Below, in pieces: positions 1 to 11,330 of a DNA stretch of 44,402 nt. The notes beneath the pieces are model-generated. The model did no database searches. It saw only the letters and a list, made by a program, of their open reading frames with translations, and was not told where the DNA came from. This DNA is from Pseudobutyrivibrio ruminis (GTDB lineage Bacteria > Bacillota > Clostridia > Lachnospirales > Lachnospiraceae). The translations under genes and the position numbers were made by a program. Numbering within the stretch: the stretch's first letter is position 1; the number at the start of each line of letters is the position of its first letter. The stretch spans positions 1 through 44,402 of the forward strand of contig SVER01000028.1 in NCBI GenBank assembly GCA_015057315.1. The letters run 5' to 3'.

Positions 1-69
1 TCTTAGCTCAGCTGGGAGAGCATCTGCCTTACAAGCAGAGGGTCACAGGTTCGAGCCCTGTAGGTCCCA
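1..69 (+). tRNA. tRNA-Val (anticodon UAC), 5' end outside the window
   Basis: The D-arm (GCTCAGCTGGGAGAGC), the anticodon stem around loop CTTACAA (anticodon TAC) and the T-arm ACAGG-TTCGAGC-CCTGT are all visible. The acceptor 3' strand AGGTCCC is followed by discriminator A. The first four acceptor bases lie before position 1. CCA is not encoded. Confidence 0.93.
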
Positions 70-94
70 TTTTAAATCAAATAATTGTCATTAT

Positions 95-168
95 GGCGAG
101 ATAGCTCAGTTGGCTAGAGCACGCGGTTCATACCCGCGGTGTCGAGGGTTCGAATCCCCCTCTCGCTA
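95..168 (+). tRNA. tRNA-Met (anticodon CAU), elongator type
   Basis: This is a complete 74-nt cloverleaf. The acceptor GGCGAGA pairs with TCTCGCT, the anticodon stem CGCGG/CCGCG encloses loop TTCATAC, and the T-arm has loop TTCGAAT. A paired first acceptor base and no run of three G-C pairs in the anticodon stem argue for elongator Met rather than initiator. A tRNA-Ile2 with a modified CAU anticodon cannot be ruled out. CCA is not encoded. It lies 25 bp after tRNA-Val and is probably cotranscribed with it. Confidence 0.9.
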
Positions 169-225
169 CTAAAAAAAGAGCACGGATTGTTCCGTGCTCT
201 TTTTTTAGTAGCGAGAGGGGGATTC
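152..225. repeat. Perfect 35-bp inverted repeat: tRNA-Met 3' end plus terminator
   Basis: Positions 152-186 and 191-225 are exact reverse complements around a 4-nt loop. The left arm contains the last 17 bases of tRNA-Met (T-loop edge, T-stem, acceptor strand and discriminator) plus the terminator arm. The right arm carries the inverted copy. If RNA polymerase reads past the T-run at 200-206, the copy could compete with normal folding of the tRNA. Confidence 0.9.
171..206 (+). terminator. Rho-independent terminator of the tRNA cluster
   Basis: A-run, stem GAGCACGGA, loop TTGT, stem TCCGTGCTC and seven T. It starts three bases after the tRNA-Met discriminator base. The stem is the core of a much longer palindrome described separately. 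Confidence 0.9.
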
Positions 226-340
226 TGTACTTAATCAAGCTGTGGGTTTCCCACGGTATCGAGGGGCGAGCGTGGTCCAGTGGACCACATGGTTGAGAGC
301 CGACCGAGCCGGCAGGCGAGACTCGAATCCCCCACCTATA
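226..340. other. GC-rich tRNA-like remnant with internal hairpins
   Basis: This non-coding stretch is much richer in G+C than its surroundings. It holds hairpin GTGGG-TTT-CCCAC (242-254) and hairpin GTGGTCC-AGT-GGACCAC (272-288). CGGTATCGAGGG (254-265) matches tRNA-Met CGGTGTCGAGGG (137-148) at 11 of 12 bases, and TCGAATCCCCC (323-333) is identical to the tRNA T-arm at 150-160. The two tRNA-like pieces are in tRNA order but separated by about 57 bases. It could be a decayed tRNA interrupted by an insertion; that origin is inference. Confidence 0.4.
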
Positions 341-341
341 G

Positions 342-543
342 TTCTGTCACAGACTTAATGGAAACATAAGGTTTGTAGAATATGTTGTGACAGAAGATTG
401 TCAAATATAGCTGGTTACTGTCACAGCCCTAACGAGAACATAGGCTTTGTAGAGGGCCTTGTGACAGTAAACCACCAAATCTATCTAGTTACTGTCACAG
501 CCCCAACGAAAACATAGGCTTTTCCGGATATCTTGTGACAGAA
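342..543. repeat. Three tandem hairpin repeats, period 73-74 bp
   Basis: Units lie at 342-395, 415-470 and 489-543. Each begins TTCTGTCACA or TTACTGTCACA and ends with the matching TGTGACAGAA or TGTGACAGTAA, giving stems of 8 to 11 bp. The loops share the core ACATAGGCTTT or a close variant. The outer stem changes in a compensating way between units 1 and 2, which suggests pairing is maintained. Linkers of 18-19 bp are also similar to one another. No ORF is present. Function is unknown; it may be a structured RNA, a protein-binding array or a small repetitive element. Confidence 0.8.
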
Positions 544-725
544 TTTCTTACTATATTGACAATATATTTACAAATCAAGCTTTATATTCATAAGAATATT
601 ATATAAAACAGCATTTTTTGATTATATCTTATTTATCAGAGCATCATTCTGATATTTCCAGCATAGATTTGATATCCTCAACTATTAGTTAGTTTGTATT
701 ATCATAAACGAGGAGGTAATAAAAA

Positions 726-1946
726 ATGAAAAGTAAATTTATTTCACTAGTCCTTGGAACTGTTCTTACTATTAGCGGGTTGTTTATGAACATTTCCATG
801 GTAAAAGCAGCTAGTGCCTGGAATGGTACACATGATGGTATGTCTTTCGACTACCATGATAACAATCAGTTTGAGATGTCGAGTTGGTCAAATGGGGGAA
901 TGTTCAACTGTACATGGTCACCAAACAATGTGGCATTTCAAAATGGTCAAATGAAACTCACCATTGATAAAAATGGTTCTGGCTATACCGGAGGTGAGTA
1001 TCGAACAAAGAAATATTATGGATATGGTCTTTATCAGGTGAATATGAAGCCCATAAAAAATCCAGGTGTTGTATCTTCATTTTTTACTTACACAGGTGAA
1101 AGTGATGGAACTAAATGGGATGAGATTGATATCGAATTTCTTGGCTATGATACTACTAAGGTGCAGTTTAACTATTATACTAATGGACAGGGAAATCATG
1201 AGTATCTTTATAACTTAGGTTTTGATGCTTCTCAAAGCTTCCATACATATGGGTTTGATTGGAATCAAGGAAGTATCACCTGGTATGTAGATGGCAAAGC
1301 AGTATATACTGCTACATCTAATATTCCCGATACTCCGGGAAAAATCATGATGAATGTATGGCCTGGTATAGGTGTTGATAATTGGCTACAGCCATACAAT
1401 GGAAGGACTGGAATCAGTGCTTATTATGACTGGGCATCATGGGACGCTCATAGCAATTCAGGAAATTCTCAAACTCAACCGACTCCGTCTCAATCAACAG
1501 GTTCTGCGTCAATATTTGATAGCTCAAAGACTTATAAAATAATTAACTATGGCAGTGCTTTATCACTAGATGTGCAAGGAAATCGTCGTGATAACGGTAT
1601 TAATATTCTTCAGTATCCATTCAGTGGAAATGCTAATCAAAAGTGGTACCTTCAAAAGGAAGGAGACTATTATATTATAAAGTCAGCTTCTAGTGGGAAG
1701 GTTTTATCTATACAGGATTCAGCAAATTGGGATGGAGCAAATGTATATCAGTGGGATTACTATGGTGCTGAAAGCCAAAAATGGGAAATCTATCCTGCTA
1801 CAAATAATACATATAAGATTATCAACCACAATAGTGGTAAATGTCTTAATATAGCCTATGGTAGCAACCAGGCCAATGCTAATGTTGAGCAATATAAGGA
1901 CTGTGGAAGCAATTATGAACTGTGGTGGATTGATATATCTAATTAA
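726..1946 (+). CDS. Secreted licheninase: GH16 beta-glucanase with C-terminal CBM13
   Basis: A 406-aa secreted enzyme predicted to hydrolyse mixed-linkage beta-1,3-1,4-glucans. A signal peptide (about 1-28, ending VKA) precedes the GH16 domain (about 30-243), which carries the hallmark [10 protein letters not shown] with nucleophile E133 and acid/base E137. A Gln/Pro/Ser/Thr-rich linker (about 245-262) leads to a ricin-type beta-trefoil module (about 263-406) with recurring N/D-x-x-Q-x-W repeats. The ribosome site AGGAGG is 8 bases before ATG. A TTGACA lies at 556-561, but the nearest TATA-like box is spaced too widely to call a promoter. Between the hairpin repeats and the gene, 544-725 is AT-rich with one weak hairpin (635-653). 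There is no clear terminator after the stop. GH16 licheninase fits better than laminarinase because of the EIDIEF spacing and compact catalytic domain. Confidence 0.9.
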   Translation: MKSKFISLVLGTVLTISGLFMNISMVKAASAWNGTHDGMSFDYHDNNQFEMSSWSNGGMFNCTWSPNNVAFQNGQMKLTIDKNGSGYTGGEYRTKKYYGYGLYQVNMKPIKNPGVVSSFFTYTGESDGTKWDEIDIEFLGYDTTKVQFNYYTNGQGNHEYLYNLGFDASQSFHTYGFDWNQGSITWYVDGKAVYTATSNIPDTPGKIMMNVWPGIGVDNWLQPYNGRTGISAYYDWASWDAHSNSGNSQTQPTPSQSTGSASIFDSSKTYKIINYGSALSLDVQGNRRDNGINILQYPFSGNANQKWYLQKEGDYYIIKSASSGKVLSIQDSANWDGANVYQWDYYGAESQKWEIYPATNNTYKIINHNSGKCLNIAYGSNQANANVEQYKDCGSNYELWWIDISN

Positions 1947-1983
1947 TGAAAATTTATAATATAATTCACCCAAACTTCTTGAC

Positions 1984-2082
1984 GATTTTACACGGTTCTG
2001 CTAATCTACTTATGGTTAGCATACGCTAACATGTGTAAATCATTGTGGAACTCCTATATTGTTGCTACCAATTGGGAGTTCC
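1984..2082 (+). promoter_or_regulatory. Structured leader upstream of enolase
   Basis: Two hairpins lie between the licheninase stop and eno. In the first, GTTAGC-ATAC-GCTAAC (2015-2030) is enclosed by GATTTTACAC (1984-1993) pairing with GTGTAAATC (2033-2041). In the second, GGAACTCC (2047-2054) pairs with GGAGTTCC (2075-2082). Neither is followed by a T-run, so they do not look like terminators. A TTGACG box at 1979-1984 may be a -35, but no good -10 follows. The region is either an mRNA-stabilising leader or a regulatory site. Confidence 0.4.
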
Positions 2083-2105
2083 CGAATTTAAGAAGGAGGA
2101 AGTAA

Positions 2106-3410
<1,305 letters not shown>

Positions 3411-3437
3411 ATGAATATTATGAACTAGGCTTAACAC

Positions 3438-3482
3438 ATGGATGCTACCTTTGTATTTGATACAGGTGGCATCCATTTTTTA
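3438..3482 (+). terminator. Terminator after eno
   Basis: ATGGATGCTACC (3438-3449) pairs with GGTGGCATCCAT (3465-3476) with one wobble pair, followed by a T-run. Confidence 0.9.
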
Positions 3483-3514
3483 TTATTGAATATTACATAA
3501 AAGTTACAATAATG

Positions 3515-3543
3515 TTGCATAATCCTCATTTTATTGATAAAAT
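3515..3543 (+). promoter_or_regulatory. Probable sigma-A promoter of the esterase gene
   Basis: A -35 box TTGCAT (3515-3520), a 17-bp spacer and a -10 box TAAAAT (3538-3543), about 40 bp before the start codon and downstream of the eno terminator. Confidence 0.5.
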
Positions 3544-3586
3544 CAATTTATGGGGAAATCATTACATGAAAAGGGAGAAAATGTAA

Positions 3587-5380
<1,794 letters not shown>

Positions 5381-5400
5381 AAAATATTAATGATTTCCCT

Positions 5401-5436
5401 AAATCGCGGTCTATTAATTTAGACTGCGATTTTTTT
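5401..5436 (+). terminator. Terminator after the esterase
   Basis: AAATCGCGGTCTA (5401-5413) pairs with TAGACTGCGATTT (5420-5432), with one wobble pair, then a T-run to 5436. A TATAAT at 5448-5453 just downstream may be the -10 box of the next gene. Confidence 0.88.
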
Positions 5437-5483
5437 ATTAAATCTTGTATAATAATAAAGGAGATGATTTTTTAGGAGGCAAT

Positions 5484-6299
5484 ATGAAAAAAAGAATTTT
5501 ATCATTAGTTTTAATATTTACAATTTCTAGTGTATGTTCAGGTTGTGGTTTAGAGCAGGCAAGGGACAATGGACCAAAGTCTCTTACGGATAGTTCTAAG
5601 GATGTTAAAGAGGTAGCTGTTGATGAAGAGGAAGAAAACTATGATGATGTAAAGATAGAAGTTGTTGAAAATGCAAGTCACTCAGATGAATATAACGAAG
5701 CTTTTGAAATAGGTGATAGAATTGGTGCATCTTACATGAGACAGGGGGATGCTGAGGTCACAGAGTTCGAAAGCTGGCAGGAAGGCTACAAGGCTTTGAT
5801 TGAGGATTGTAACAACGATGGATATGAACATAGCTATGCTTTAATTTATGTTGATGGGGATGATATTCCTGAGCTTGTTTATAAAACATACGATGACCAG
5901 GTTGCAATTGCTACATTTACAGGCTCTACAGTTAATATTTTTTCAAGTCAGTTGCAGGATATTCAGTACATAAAGGGTACAAATAATGTGATTGCCCATG
6001 AAAACATTGTTGCTGATTCTACATTAAATGATTATGTAGTGGCTATTAAAGATGGATTTTGGGTTCAAATAGCCTATGGAACCAGCAGACCTATGGATAT
6101 TTGGGCAGAGGATAGCTTTGATGAAAATGGCAATCCTATTATTTCTTATTGGGAGATAAATGGTGAAGAGCTTTCTAGTCAGGCTGAATATGATGAAATG
6201 CTTTTAAAATATATTGATACTAATAGTGTTACACCTGGACTGGAAAATGGCGGCGAATCTTATGAAGCGATACTTGCTAAGATAGATTCCATGAAATAA
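5484..6299 (+). CDS. Lipoprotein of unknown function
   Basis: 271 aa. The start is the ATG preceded by AGGAGG (5474-5479); an in-frame ATG 13 codons earlier has no ribosome site. The signal peptide ends with the lipobox-like CSG before C21, so the protein is probably anchored outside the membrane. An acidic, low-complexity stretch (about 30-60) follows. The rest contains YVDGDDIPELVYKT, the D-x-D/N-x-x-PEL pattern common in Lachnospiraceae surface lipoproteins and reminiscent of a calcium-binding loop. No catalytic motif is evident. The next gene follows 16 bases later and may be cotranscribed. Confidence 0.75.
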   Translation: MKKRILSLVLIFTISSVCSGCGLEQARDNGPKSLTDSSKDVKEVAVDEEEENYDDVKIEVVENASHSDEYNEAFEIGDRIGASYMRQGDAEVTEFESWQEGYKALIEDCNNDGYEHSYALIYVDGDDIPELVYKTYDDQVAIATFTGSTVNIFSSQLQDIQYIKGTNNVIAHENIVADSTLNDYVVAIKDGFWVQIAYGTSRPMDIWAEDSFDENGNPIISYWEINGEELSSQAEYDEMLLKYIDTNSVTPGLENGGESYEAILAKIDSMK

Positions 6300-6315
6300 A
6301 TCTATTGGAGCAGCT

Positions 6316-7062
6316 ATGTTAAAGGATAAAGATATAAGGGAGCCTTTGTTTGATTTCCTCGAAAGTGAATATGGCAAAACCAGAATCATAGAAGAGAAGA
6401 TGATGGGAAGCTCAAGGGCTGATGTGATTATGGTAATCACTGGGGCCCTTGTTGGGATTGAAATAAAATCTGATGCAGATACTTATGTACGATTAGAAAG
6501 TCAGATAAAGGACTACGATAAATATTTTGATTATAATATAGTGGTGGTTGGCACCTCTCACGCTAATCATGTAGGCGAACATATCCCAGAGCACTGGGGA
6601 ATCATTACAGTGGATGAGGTGGATGAAAAGGCTGATTTTTATTTCTTGAGAAGGCCTACACTTAACAAGAAAATGAAGCTTAATAGAAAGCTGGAGCTTT
6701 TGTGGCGGCCTGAGCTTGCACTTTTACAAGAGCACTACAAAATGCCAAAGTACCCTGGCAAAAGCAAAGCATTTATTAGAAAAACTATAATGGAGTGGAC
6801 TAAGCTTCCTCTTACTAAGGCTGAAATCACAAGAATAAAAAGAGCGGCCAAATTAGATGGCCGTGAGCTAGAAATTCCTGAAACGAGAATTGATGTAGAT
6901 GATTTGAATGCCCAGGTAAGTGAATTATTATTTGAAAGAGATTATGAAAAATTACTTGCTGAGATTGCTGAATACAGAAAGGCGCATAATCCAAGAAAGC
7001 GTGGGCCTAAGAAATCTACAAGAGTCAGACGGATAAGGCGTTTGGCAAAATCTAACAAATAA
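6316..7062 (+). CDS. sce7726 family protein, PD-(D/E)XK nuclease-like
   Basis: 248 aa. The N-terminal 110 residues match the sce7726 pattern as I know it: DIREPLFDFL, then IIEEKMM, RADVIMV, GIEIKSDADT-x-RL-x-x-Q and EHWGII. D36, E49 and K51 have the order and spacing of the PD-(D/E)XK nuclease active site, with E26/E27 in the preceding helix. The C-terminal half is basic and ends in an Arg/Lys-rich tail (about 226-248) suited to nucleic-acid binding. No partner such as a methylase, toxin or restriction subunit is adjacent. Nuclease activity is inference; the biological role of the family is unknown to me. Confidence 0.7.
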   Translation: MLKDKDIREPLFDFLESEYGKTRIIEEKMMGSSRADVIMVITGALVGIEIKSDADTYVRLESQIKDYDKYFDYNIVVVGTSHANHVGEHIPEHWGIITVDEVDEKADFYFLRRPTLNKKMKLNRKLELLWRPELALLQEHYKMPKYPGKSKAFIRKTIMEWTKLPLTKAEITRIKRAAKLDGRELEIPETRIDVDDLNAQVSELLFERDYEKLLAEIAEYRKAHNPRKRGPKKSTRVRRIRRLAKSNK

Positions 7063-7120
7063 TTATAAAGAATGTATCTGATTATGTGTTTAATTAGATA
7101 CTTTTTTTATAATTAAATTG

Positions 7121-7129
7121 TGATATAAT
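7121..7129 (+). promoter_or_regulatory. Extended -10 promoter of the amino-acid transporter operon
   Basis: TGATATAAT, a perfect extended -10 (TG-n-TATAAT), 33 bases before the start codon. No good -35 is visible at 17 bp, as is usual for extended -10 promoters. Confidence 0.55.
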
Positions 7130-7162
7130 GTATAAAAATACATTGATAGAGGATAAATATAC

Positions 7163-8665
7163 ATGAAAAAGAAATTATTATCATTGCTTGTTCTTGTGTC
7201 CGCTGTAATGCTTGTAAGCTGCGGAAACAAAGGGACTGAAACAAAACAAATTAAATCTGCTGATGATTTGGAAGGCTCCAAAATCGGTGTACAGCTTGGT
7301 ACTGTTGGAGATTTGTATGCATCAGATTATGAAGGTGATGAGGCAGGTACAACTGTTGATAGATATAACAAAATTGCAGATGCTATTCAAGCTCTTAAGC
7401 AGGGCAAGGTTGATTGTGTAATTGTAGATGAACAGCCTGCCATTGCAAGTACAGCAAATGAGCCTACTCTTACTATTTTGGACGAGCCATTTACAGAGGA
7501 AGAATATGCTATCTGTATTGCAAAGGATAACAATGAGCTTTTAGATGAAGTGAACGCAGCTTTATCAGAGCTTAAGGAAGAGGGAATAGTAGAGCAAATT
7601 ACTGCTAATTATATAGGTGATGATACAAAGGGAACTTGCCCTTATGTAACACCAGAAGGTACTACCTACGATAATGGTACTCTTGTTGTTGCAACAAATG
7701 CTGCCTTCCCACCATACGAGTATTACGAAAATGGTGAAATCGTTGGTATCGATATGGAACTTATCACAGCAATCGGTGACAAGCTTGGCCGCAAGGTAGA
7801 GATTGAAGATATTGAGTTTGATAGTATCATTAATGCGGTATCTTCTCATAAGGCAGATGTTGGTATTGCTGGTATGACAATGACAGAGGAAAGACTTAAG
7901 TCTATTAATTTCTCGGATTCTTATGTAACTACCAAGCAGGCAATCATTGTAAAAGATGATTCTCTTTCAGGAGATAGCCTTGGCTTTGTTGCAAATCTTA
8001 AGAGAAACTTTGTGGATGATAGCAGATACACATTCCTTTTAAAAGGCTTGTTAAATACACTTATCATCGCATTTTGCGCTGTACTTGCTGGTATGATTAT
8101 CGGCTTTTTAGTTGCAATCGTACGTGTTACTTACGACAAGACTGGCGGCTTCAAGCTTTTAAATGCAATCTGCAAGCTTTATCTTACAATCATCCGTGGA
8201 ACACCTATTATGATTCAGCTCTTAATCATCTACTATGTAGTATTTAAGGCTGTTAATGTTCCAAAGCTTCTTGTTGCTATTATTGCATTTGCCATAAATT
8301 CAGGAGCTTATGTTGCTGAGATTATGCGTGGTGGAATTATGTCGGTAGATGCTGGTCAGATGGAGGCAGGTCGAAGCCTTGGTCTTAACTACAAGCAAAC
8401 TATGACAATCATCATTTTGCCACAGGCTATCAAAACAGTTTTACCATCACTTGCCAATGAGTTTATATCTCTTATAAAGGAAACTTCTATCTGTGGCTAC
8501 ATTGGTCTTATGGATTTGACCAGAGGTGGTGACATTATCCGAAGCATTACTTATGAAGCATTTTTACCACTTATTGCAGTTGCACTTATTTATCTTGTGA
8601 TTGTACAGGTATTAAATTATGGAGTTTCAAAACTTGAAATGAAGCTTAGAAAGAACGAGAGATAG
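7163..8665 (+). CDS. Polar amino-acid ABC transporter: lipoprotein binding domain fused to permease
   Basis: A 500-aa fusion for uptake of a polar amino acid. Lipobox LVSC puts the lipid anchor at C20. Residues 31-152 resemble the second half of a family-3 binding protein: [12 protein letters not shown], the KVDCVIVDE segment and the closing helix [14 protein letters not shown]. Residues 170-268 resemble the first half: [48 protein letters not shown] and the hinge [12 protein letters not shown]. The normal order is therefore reversed. The HisM/GlnP-type permease (about 288-495) contains the EAA loop EAGRSLGL and [13 protein letters not shown] GlnP-like ancestor with tandem binding domains that lost two halves would give the same arrangement. 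The ATPase gene follows 10 bases later. Confidence 0.88.
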   Translation: MKKKLLSLLVLVSAVMLVSCGNKGTETKQIKSADDLEGSKIGVQLGTVGDLYASDYEGDEAGTTVDRYNKIADAIQALKQGKVDCVIVDEQPAIASTANEPTLTILDEPFTEEEYAICIAKDNNELLDEVNAALSELKEEGIVEQITANYIGDDTKGTCPYVTPEGTTYDNGTLVVATNAAFPPYEYYENGEIVGIDMELITAIGDKLGRKVEIEDIEFDSIINAVSSHKADVGIAGMTMTEERLKSINFSDSYVTTKQAIIVKDDSLSGDSLGFVANLKRNFVDDSRYTFLLKGLLNTLIIAFCAVLAGMIIGFLVAIVRVTYDKTGGFKLLNAICKLYLTIIRGTPIMIQLLIIYYVVFKAVNVPKLLVAIIAFAINSGAYVAEIMRGGIMSVDAGQMEAGRSLGLNYKQTMTIIILPQAIKTVLPSLANEFISLIKETSICGYIGLMDLTRGGDIIRSITYEAFLPLIAVALIYLVIVQVLNYGVSKLEMKLRKNER

Positions 8666-8675
8666 AGGAGATATT

Positions 8676-9410
8676 ATGGCAGAGGTATTGATTAAAGTTG
8701 AAAATCTTTCAAAATCCTTTGGAGACAATGTGGTTTTGAAAAATGTAAATATGCAGATAGAAAAGGGAGAAGTTATCGCAATTATCGGACCATCTGGTTG
8801 CGGTAAATCTACCTTTATCAGAGCCCTAAATCAGCTTGAGAAGCTTACAGCAGGTGCAATCTATTTGGACGGTGAGGATATTACAAAAAAGGGCGTAGAT
8901 ATAGATGATGTGCGCCGCAGAGTTGGAATGGTATTCCAACATTTTAATCTGTTCCCACATCTTACAATTCAAAAGAATCTTACACTTGCTCCAGTAAAGC
9001 TTGGACTTATGAGCCAGATGGAAGCTGATGTAAAGGCAAAGGAGCTTTTGGCAAGAGTAGGCCTTGCAGATAAGGCAACAGCTTATCCAGATAGCCTATC
9101 AGGTGGACAGAAGCAGCGTATTGCAATTGCTCGTACTCTTGCAATGAATCCGGAGGTAATCTTATTTGATGAACCAACCAGTGCACTTGATCCAGAGATG
9201 GTAAAGGAGGTTCTTTCTTTAATGAAGGAGCTTGCTGATGATGGAATGACAATGGTGGTTGTAACTCATGAGATGGGATTTGCTAGAGAAGTGGCAGATA
9301 GAGTTTTATTCTTTGATGAGCAGGGAATAAAGGAACAAGGTACTCCATCGGATATTTTTGAGAATCCTCAGAGTCAAAGATTAAAAGACTTCTTATCAAA
9401 GGTACTTTAG
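8676..9410 (+). CDS. Polar amino-acid ABC transporter ATP-binding protein (GlnQ type)
   Basis: A 244-aa ATPase powering the fused binding/permease protein encoded just upstream. It has Walker [10 protein letters not shown] (38-46), the Q-loop [10 protein letters not shown], signature LSGGQKQR, Walker [14 protein letters not shown] and the switch histidine in [16 protein letters not shown], which is typical of GlnQ/HisP/ArtP. The ribosome site GAGGAG lies in the 10-bp gap. No separate binding-protein gene is present, consistent with the fusion supplying it. Confidence 0.95.
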   Translation: MAEVLIKVENLSKSFGDNVVLKNVNMQIEKGEVIAIIGPSGCGKSTFIRALNQLEKLTAGAIYLDGEDITKKGVDIDDVRRRVGMVFQHFNLFPHLTIQKNLTLAPVKLGLMSQMEADVKAKELLARVGLADKATAYPDSLSGGQKQRIAIARTLAMNPEVILFDEPTSALDPEMVKEVLSLMKELADDGMTMVVVTHEMGFAREVADRVLFFDEQGIKEQGTPSDIFENPQSQRLKDFLSKVL

Positions 9411-9469
9411 TTTTTTTCATAAAAGGATATAATAGTATTGTTTAAATAAATACTAGGAGCAATACTAAA

Positions 9470-10639
9470 ATGGAATCAACACTTAGAAGAACATGGGCTG
9501 AGATTAATCTTGATGCAATAGCCCACAATTATAAAGTAATCAGACAAAAAATCGGAAGCGATGTTAAGTTCCTTGGCGTGGTTAAGGCTGATGCCTATGG
9601 ACATGGTAGCATTCAGGTAGGACGCCTATTACAGGAATTAGGTGCTGACTATCTGGCCGTCAGCAGTGCTGATGAGGCATTAGAGCTTCGCTCAAATGGA
9701 ATCACAATGCCTATTCTTATCCTTGGACATACACCAAAGGAGCAGGTTGGTCGTCTTATTGAATATAATATTACTCAGGCTATTACCTGTAAGGCTAAGG
9801 CAGATGAATACAGTGCAGAGGCTGTTAAGTGTGGTGGAACACTTAAGGTTCACATTAAGGTAGATACAGGTATGTCAAGACTTGGATATCTATGCGACAA
9901 TACATATTTTGATACTGGAGTTAATGGCATTGCAGAAGCATGTGGTTTGCCTGGTCTTGATGCTGAGGGAATCTTCACTCACTTTGCTGTAGCCGATGAA
10001 TTTGGTGAGAACAATGATGAGTATACTAAGCATCAGTTTGAATTATTTACAAGCGTAATTAAATCTGTTGAGGAAAGACTAGGCCATAAATTTAAAATTA
10101 GACACTGTGCTAATACTGGAGCTACAGCACGTTTTCCAGAGACCTATCTTGATATGGTGCGCCCAGGCTTACTATTATATGGCTACGGTGAATTTGCCCG
10201 TGAGATGAATCTTCGTCCTGCTATGACTCTTAAAACTACTGTTAGCACTATTAAGATTTATCCAGAAGGCACTGCCATTAGTTATGGTAGAACTTACGTA
10301 ACAGATAAAACCACCAGAGTGGGAGTGCTTCCTTATGGTTATGCAGATGGTTTTCTTAGAAGCCTTTCTAATAACTGTTCCCTTATTACAAAGGAAGGTC
10401 CTGCAAAGCTTCGTGGTAAGATTTGTATGGATATGTGTATGATAGATATTACAGATATGCCGACTGTTGATGTAGGAAGTGAAGTAGAAATCTTTGGTGA
10501 GAACAATTCGGTAGATGATTTAGCAGCAAGCGCTGGAACAATTCCTTATGAGCTTACATGTGCTGTTAGCAAGAGAGTACCAAGAATATATTACAGAAAT
10601 GGTGAAGAAATAGAGCGTGAGTTAATGCTTAGATTCTAA
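9470..10639 (+). CDS. alr: Alanine racemase
   Basis: A 389-aa PLP enzyme interconverting L- and D-alanine for peptidoglycan. VVKADAYGHG carries the PLP lysine K39; the opposing catalytic tyrosine is Y272 in AISYGRTY. RPGLLLYGYG and LPYGYADGF are also family signatures. The length is that of a full two-domain enzyme. The ribosome site is AGGAGC. A TATAAT at 9428-9433, in the 59-bp gap after the ABC ATPase, may give the gene its own promoter, although no -35 stands out. Transcription ends at the bidirectional terminator shared with the convergent membrane-protein gene. Confidence 0.97.
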   Translation: MESTLRRTWAEINLDAIAHNYKVIRQKIGSDVKFLGVVKADAYGHGSIQVGRLLQELGADYLAVSSADEALELRSNGITMPILILGHTPKEQVGRLIEYNITQAITCKAKADEYSAEAVKCGGTLKVHIKVDTGMSRLGYLCDNTYFDTGVNGIAEACGLPGLDAEGIFTHFAVADEFGENNDEYTKHQFELFTSVIKSVEERLGHKFKIRHCANTGATARFPETYLDMVRPGLLLYGYGEFAREMNLRPAMTLKTTVSTIKIYPEGTAISYGRTYVTDKTTRVGVLPYGYADGFLRSLSNNCSLITKEGPAKLRGKICMDMCMIDITDMPTVDVGSEVEIFGENNSVDDLAASAGTIPYELTCAVSKRVPRIYYRNGEEIERELMLRF

Positions 10640-10640
10640 T

Positions 10641-10685
10641 AAAAAAGCAGAAGAGCCTTTAAAAGGTCTCTTCTGCTTCTTTTTT
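10641..10685. terminator. Bidirectional terminator between alr and the YgjV-like gene
   Basis: Six A, GCAGAAGAGCC (10647-10657), a short loop, GGTCTCTTCTGC (10665-10676), then a T-run. The right arm also encodes the last residues of the minus-strand gene (stop codon at 10659-10661), so the terminator overlaps coding sequence. Confidence 0.85.
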
Positions 10686-11177
10686 ATCAAACGTGATTCG
10701 GTAAACACCAATAAGACTAGTAACCATTGAAAAGCAATCAAATGCAAAAACAATCCAGTTCTTAAGGAAGAAATCATAAGTGCCAAAGCAAAGGATACTA
10801 CCGATACAGCCAAGCTTTATAATGATATCCTTCTTGGAACGAAGTGACAGTGTAATACATGTTGCGGCTACGAATGGAAGCCAATCAATCCATCTGTTAT
10901 CAGTGGTGATGAATGTAAATACGCCTTGGAAAGCAATAAAGAAAATCTGAAGTGGCAATGTAAGATTCCATTTTAAACATATAAGGTTTCGAAGTAAGCT
11001 TACCATATTGCTTACAACAGCAGCCATTCCACCTAAGCAGGCGTATGAAATGGAAAATAAAACAAACTGAAGGTTCTGTGCCCAAAGTATTGTTTTTTTA
11101 TGCTTGAGATATCCTATAATTACCATAAGGATACATGCTAATATTGAAAAAATTCTTCCAACTAAAACTAAATTCAT
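10659..11177 (-). CDS. YgjV-like inner-membrane protein
   Basis: 172 aa and almost entirely hydrophobic, with about five or six membrane segments. The pattern VGRIFSILACILMVIIGYLKHKK, ISYACLGG, a conserved Asn/Arg region and a repeated W-x-x-F/Y organisation resemble the YgjV family of uncharacterised membrane proteins. The start is the ATG preceded on the minus strand by AGGAGATGTATC; an earlier in-frame ATG 16 codons upstream lacks a ribosome site. It is encoded alone and convergent with alr. Function is unknown, and no transport motif is recognisable. Confidence 0.65.
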   Translation of the reverse strand: MNLVLVGRIFSILACILMVIIGYLKHKKTILWAQNLQFVLFSISYACLGGMAAVVSNMVSLLRNLICLKWNLTLPLQIFFIAFQGVFTFITTDNRWIDWLPFVAATCITLSLRSKKDIIIKLGCIGSILCFGTYDFFLKNWIVFAFDCFSMVTSLIGVYRITFDKKEAEETF

Positions 11178-11330
11178 GATACATCTCCTAGAATAATTAA
11201 AATTGTATTTAATATGATAATGCAATATTAATATTATTTAAAGTCCTAAATGGAAAACAGACGATTTACCTCTTTAAATTGCTAAAGAATTAGGGTAGAA
11301 TATAGTGAAAATATATTAAGGAGTCTTGTT

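Noticed and set aside
342..543. CRISPR-like array
   Set aside because: The repeated units are palindromic and about 55 bp with only 18-19 bp similar linkers, just three copies, and no cas gene is in the window.
556..588. Promoter for the licheninase gene (TTGACA to TATATT)
   Set aside because: The spacer is 21 bp and no better -10 lies at 16-18 bp, so it was not listed as a promoter.
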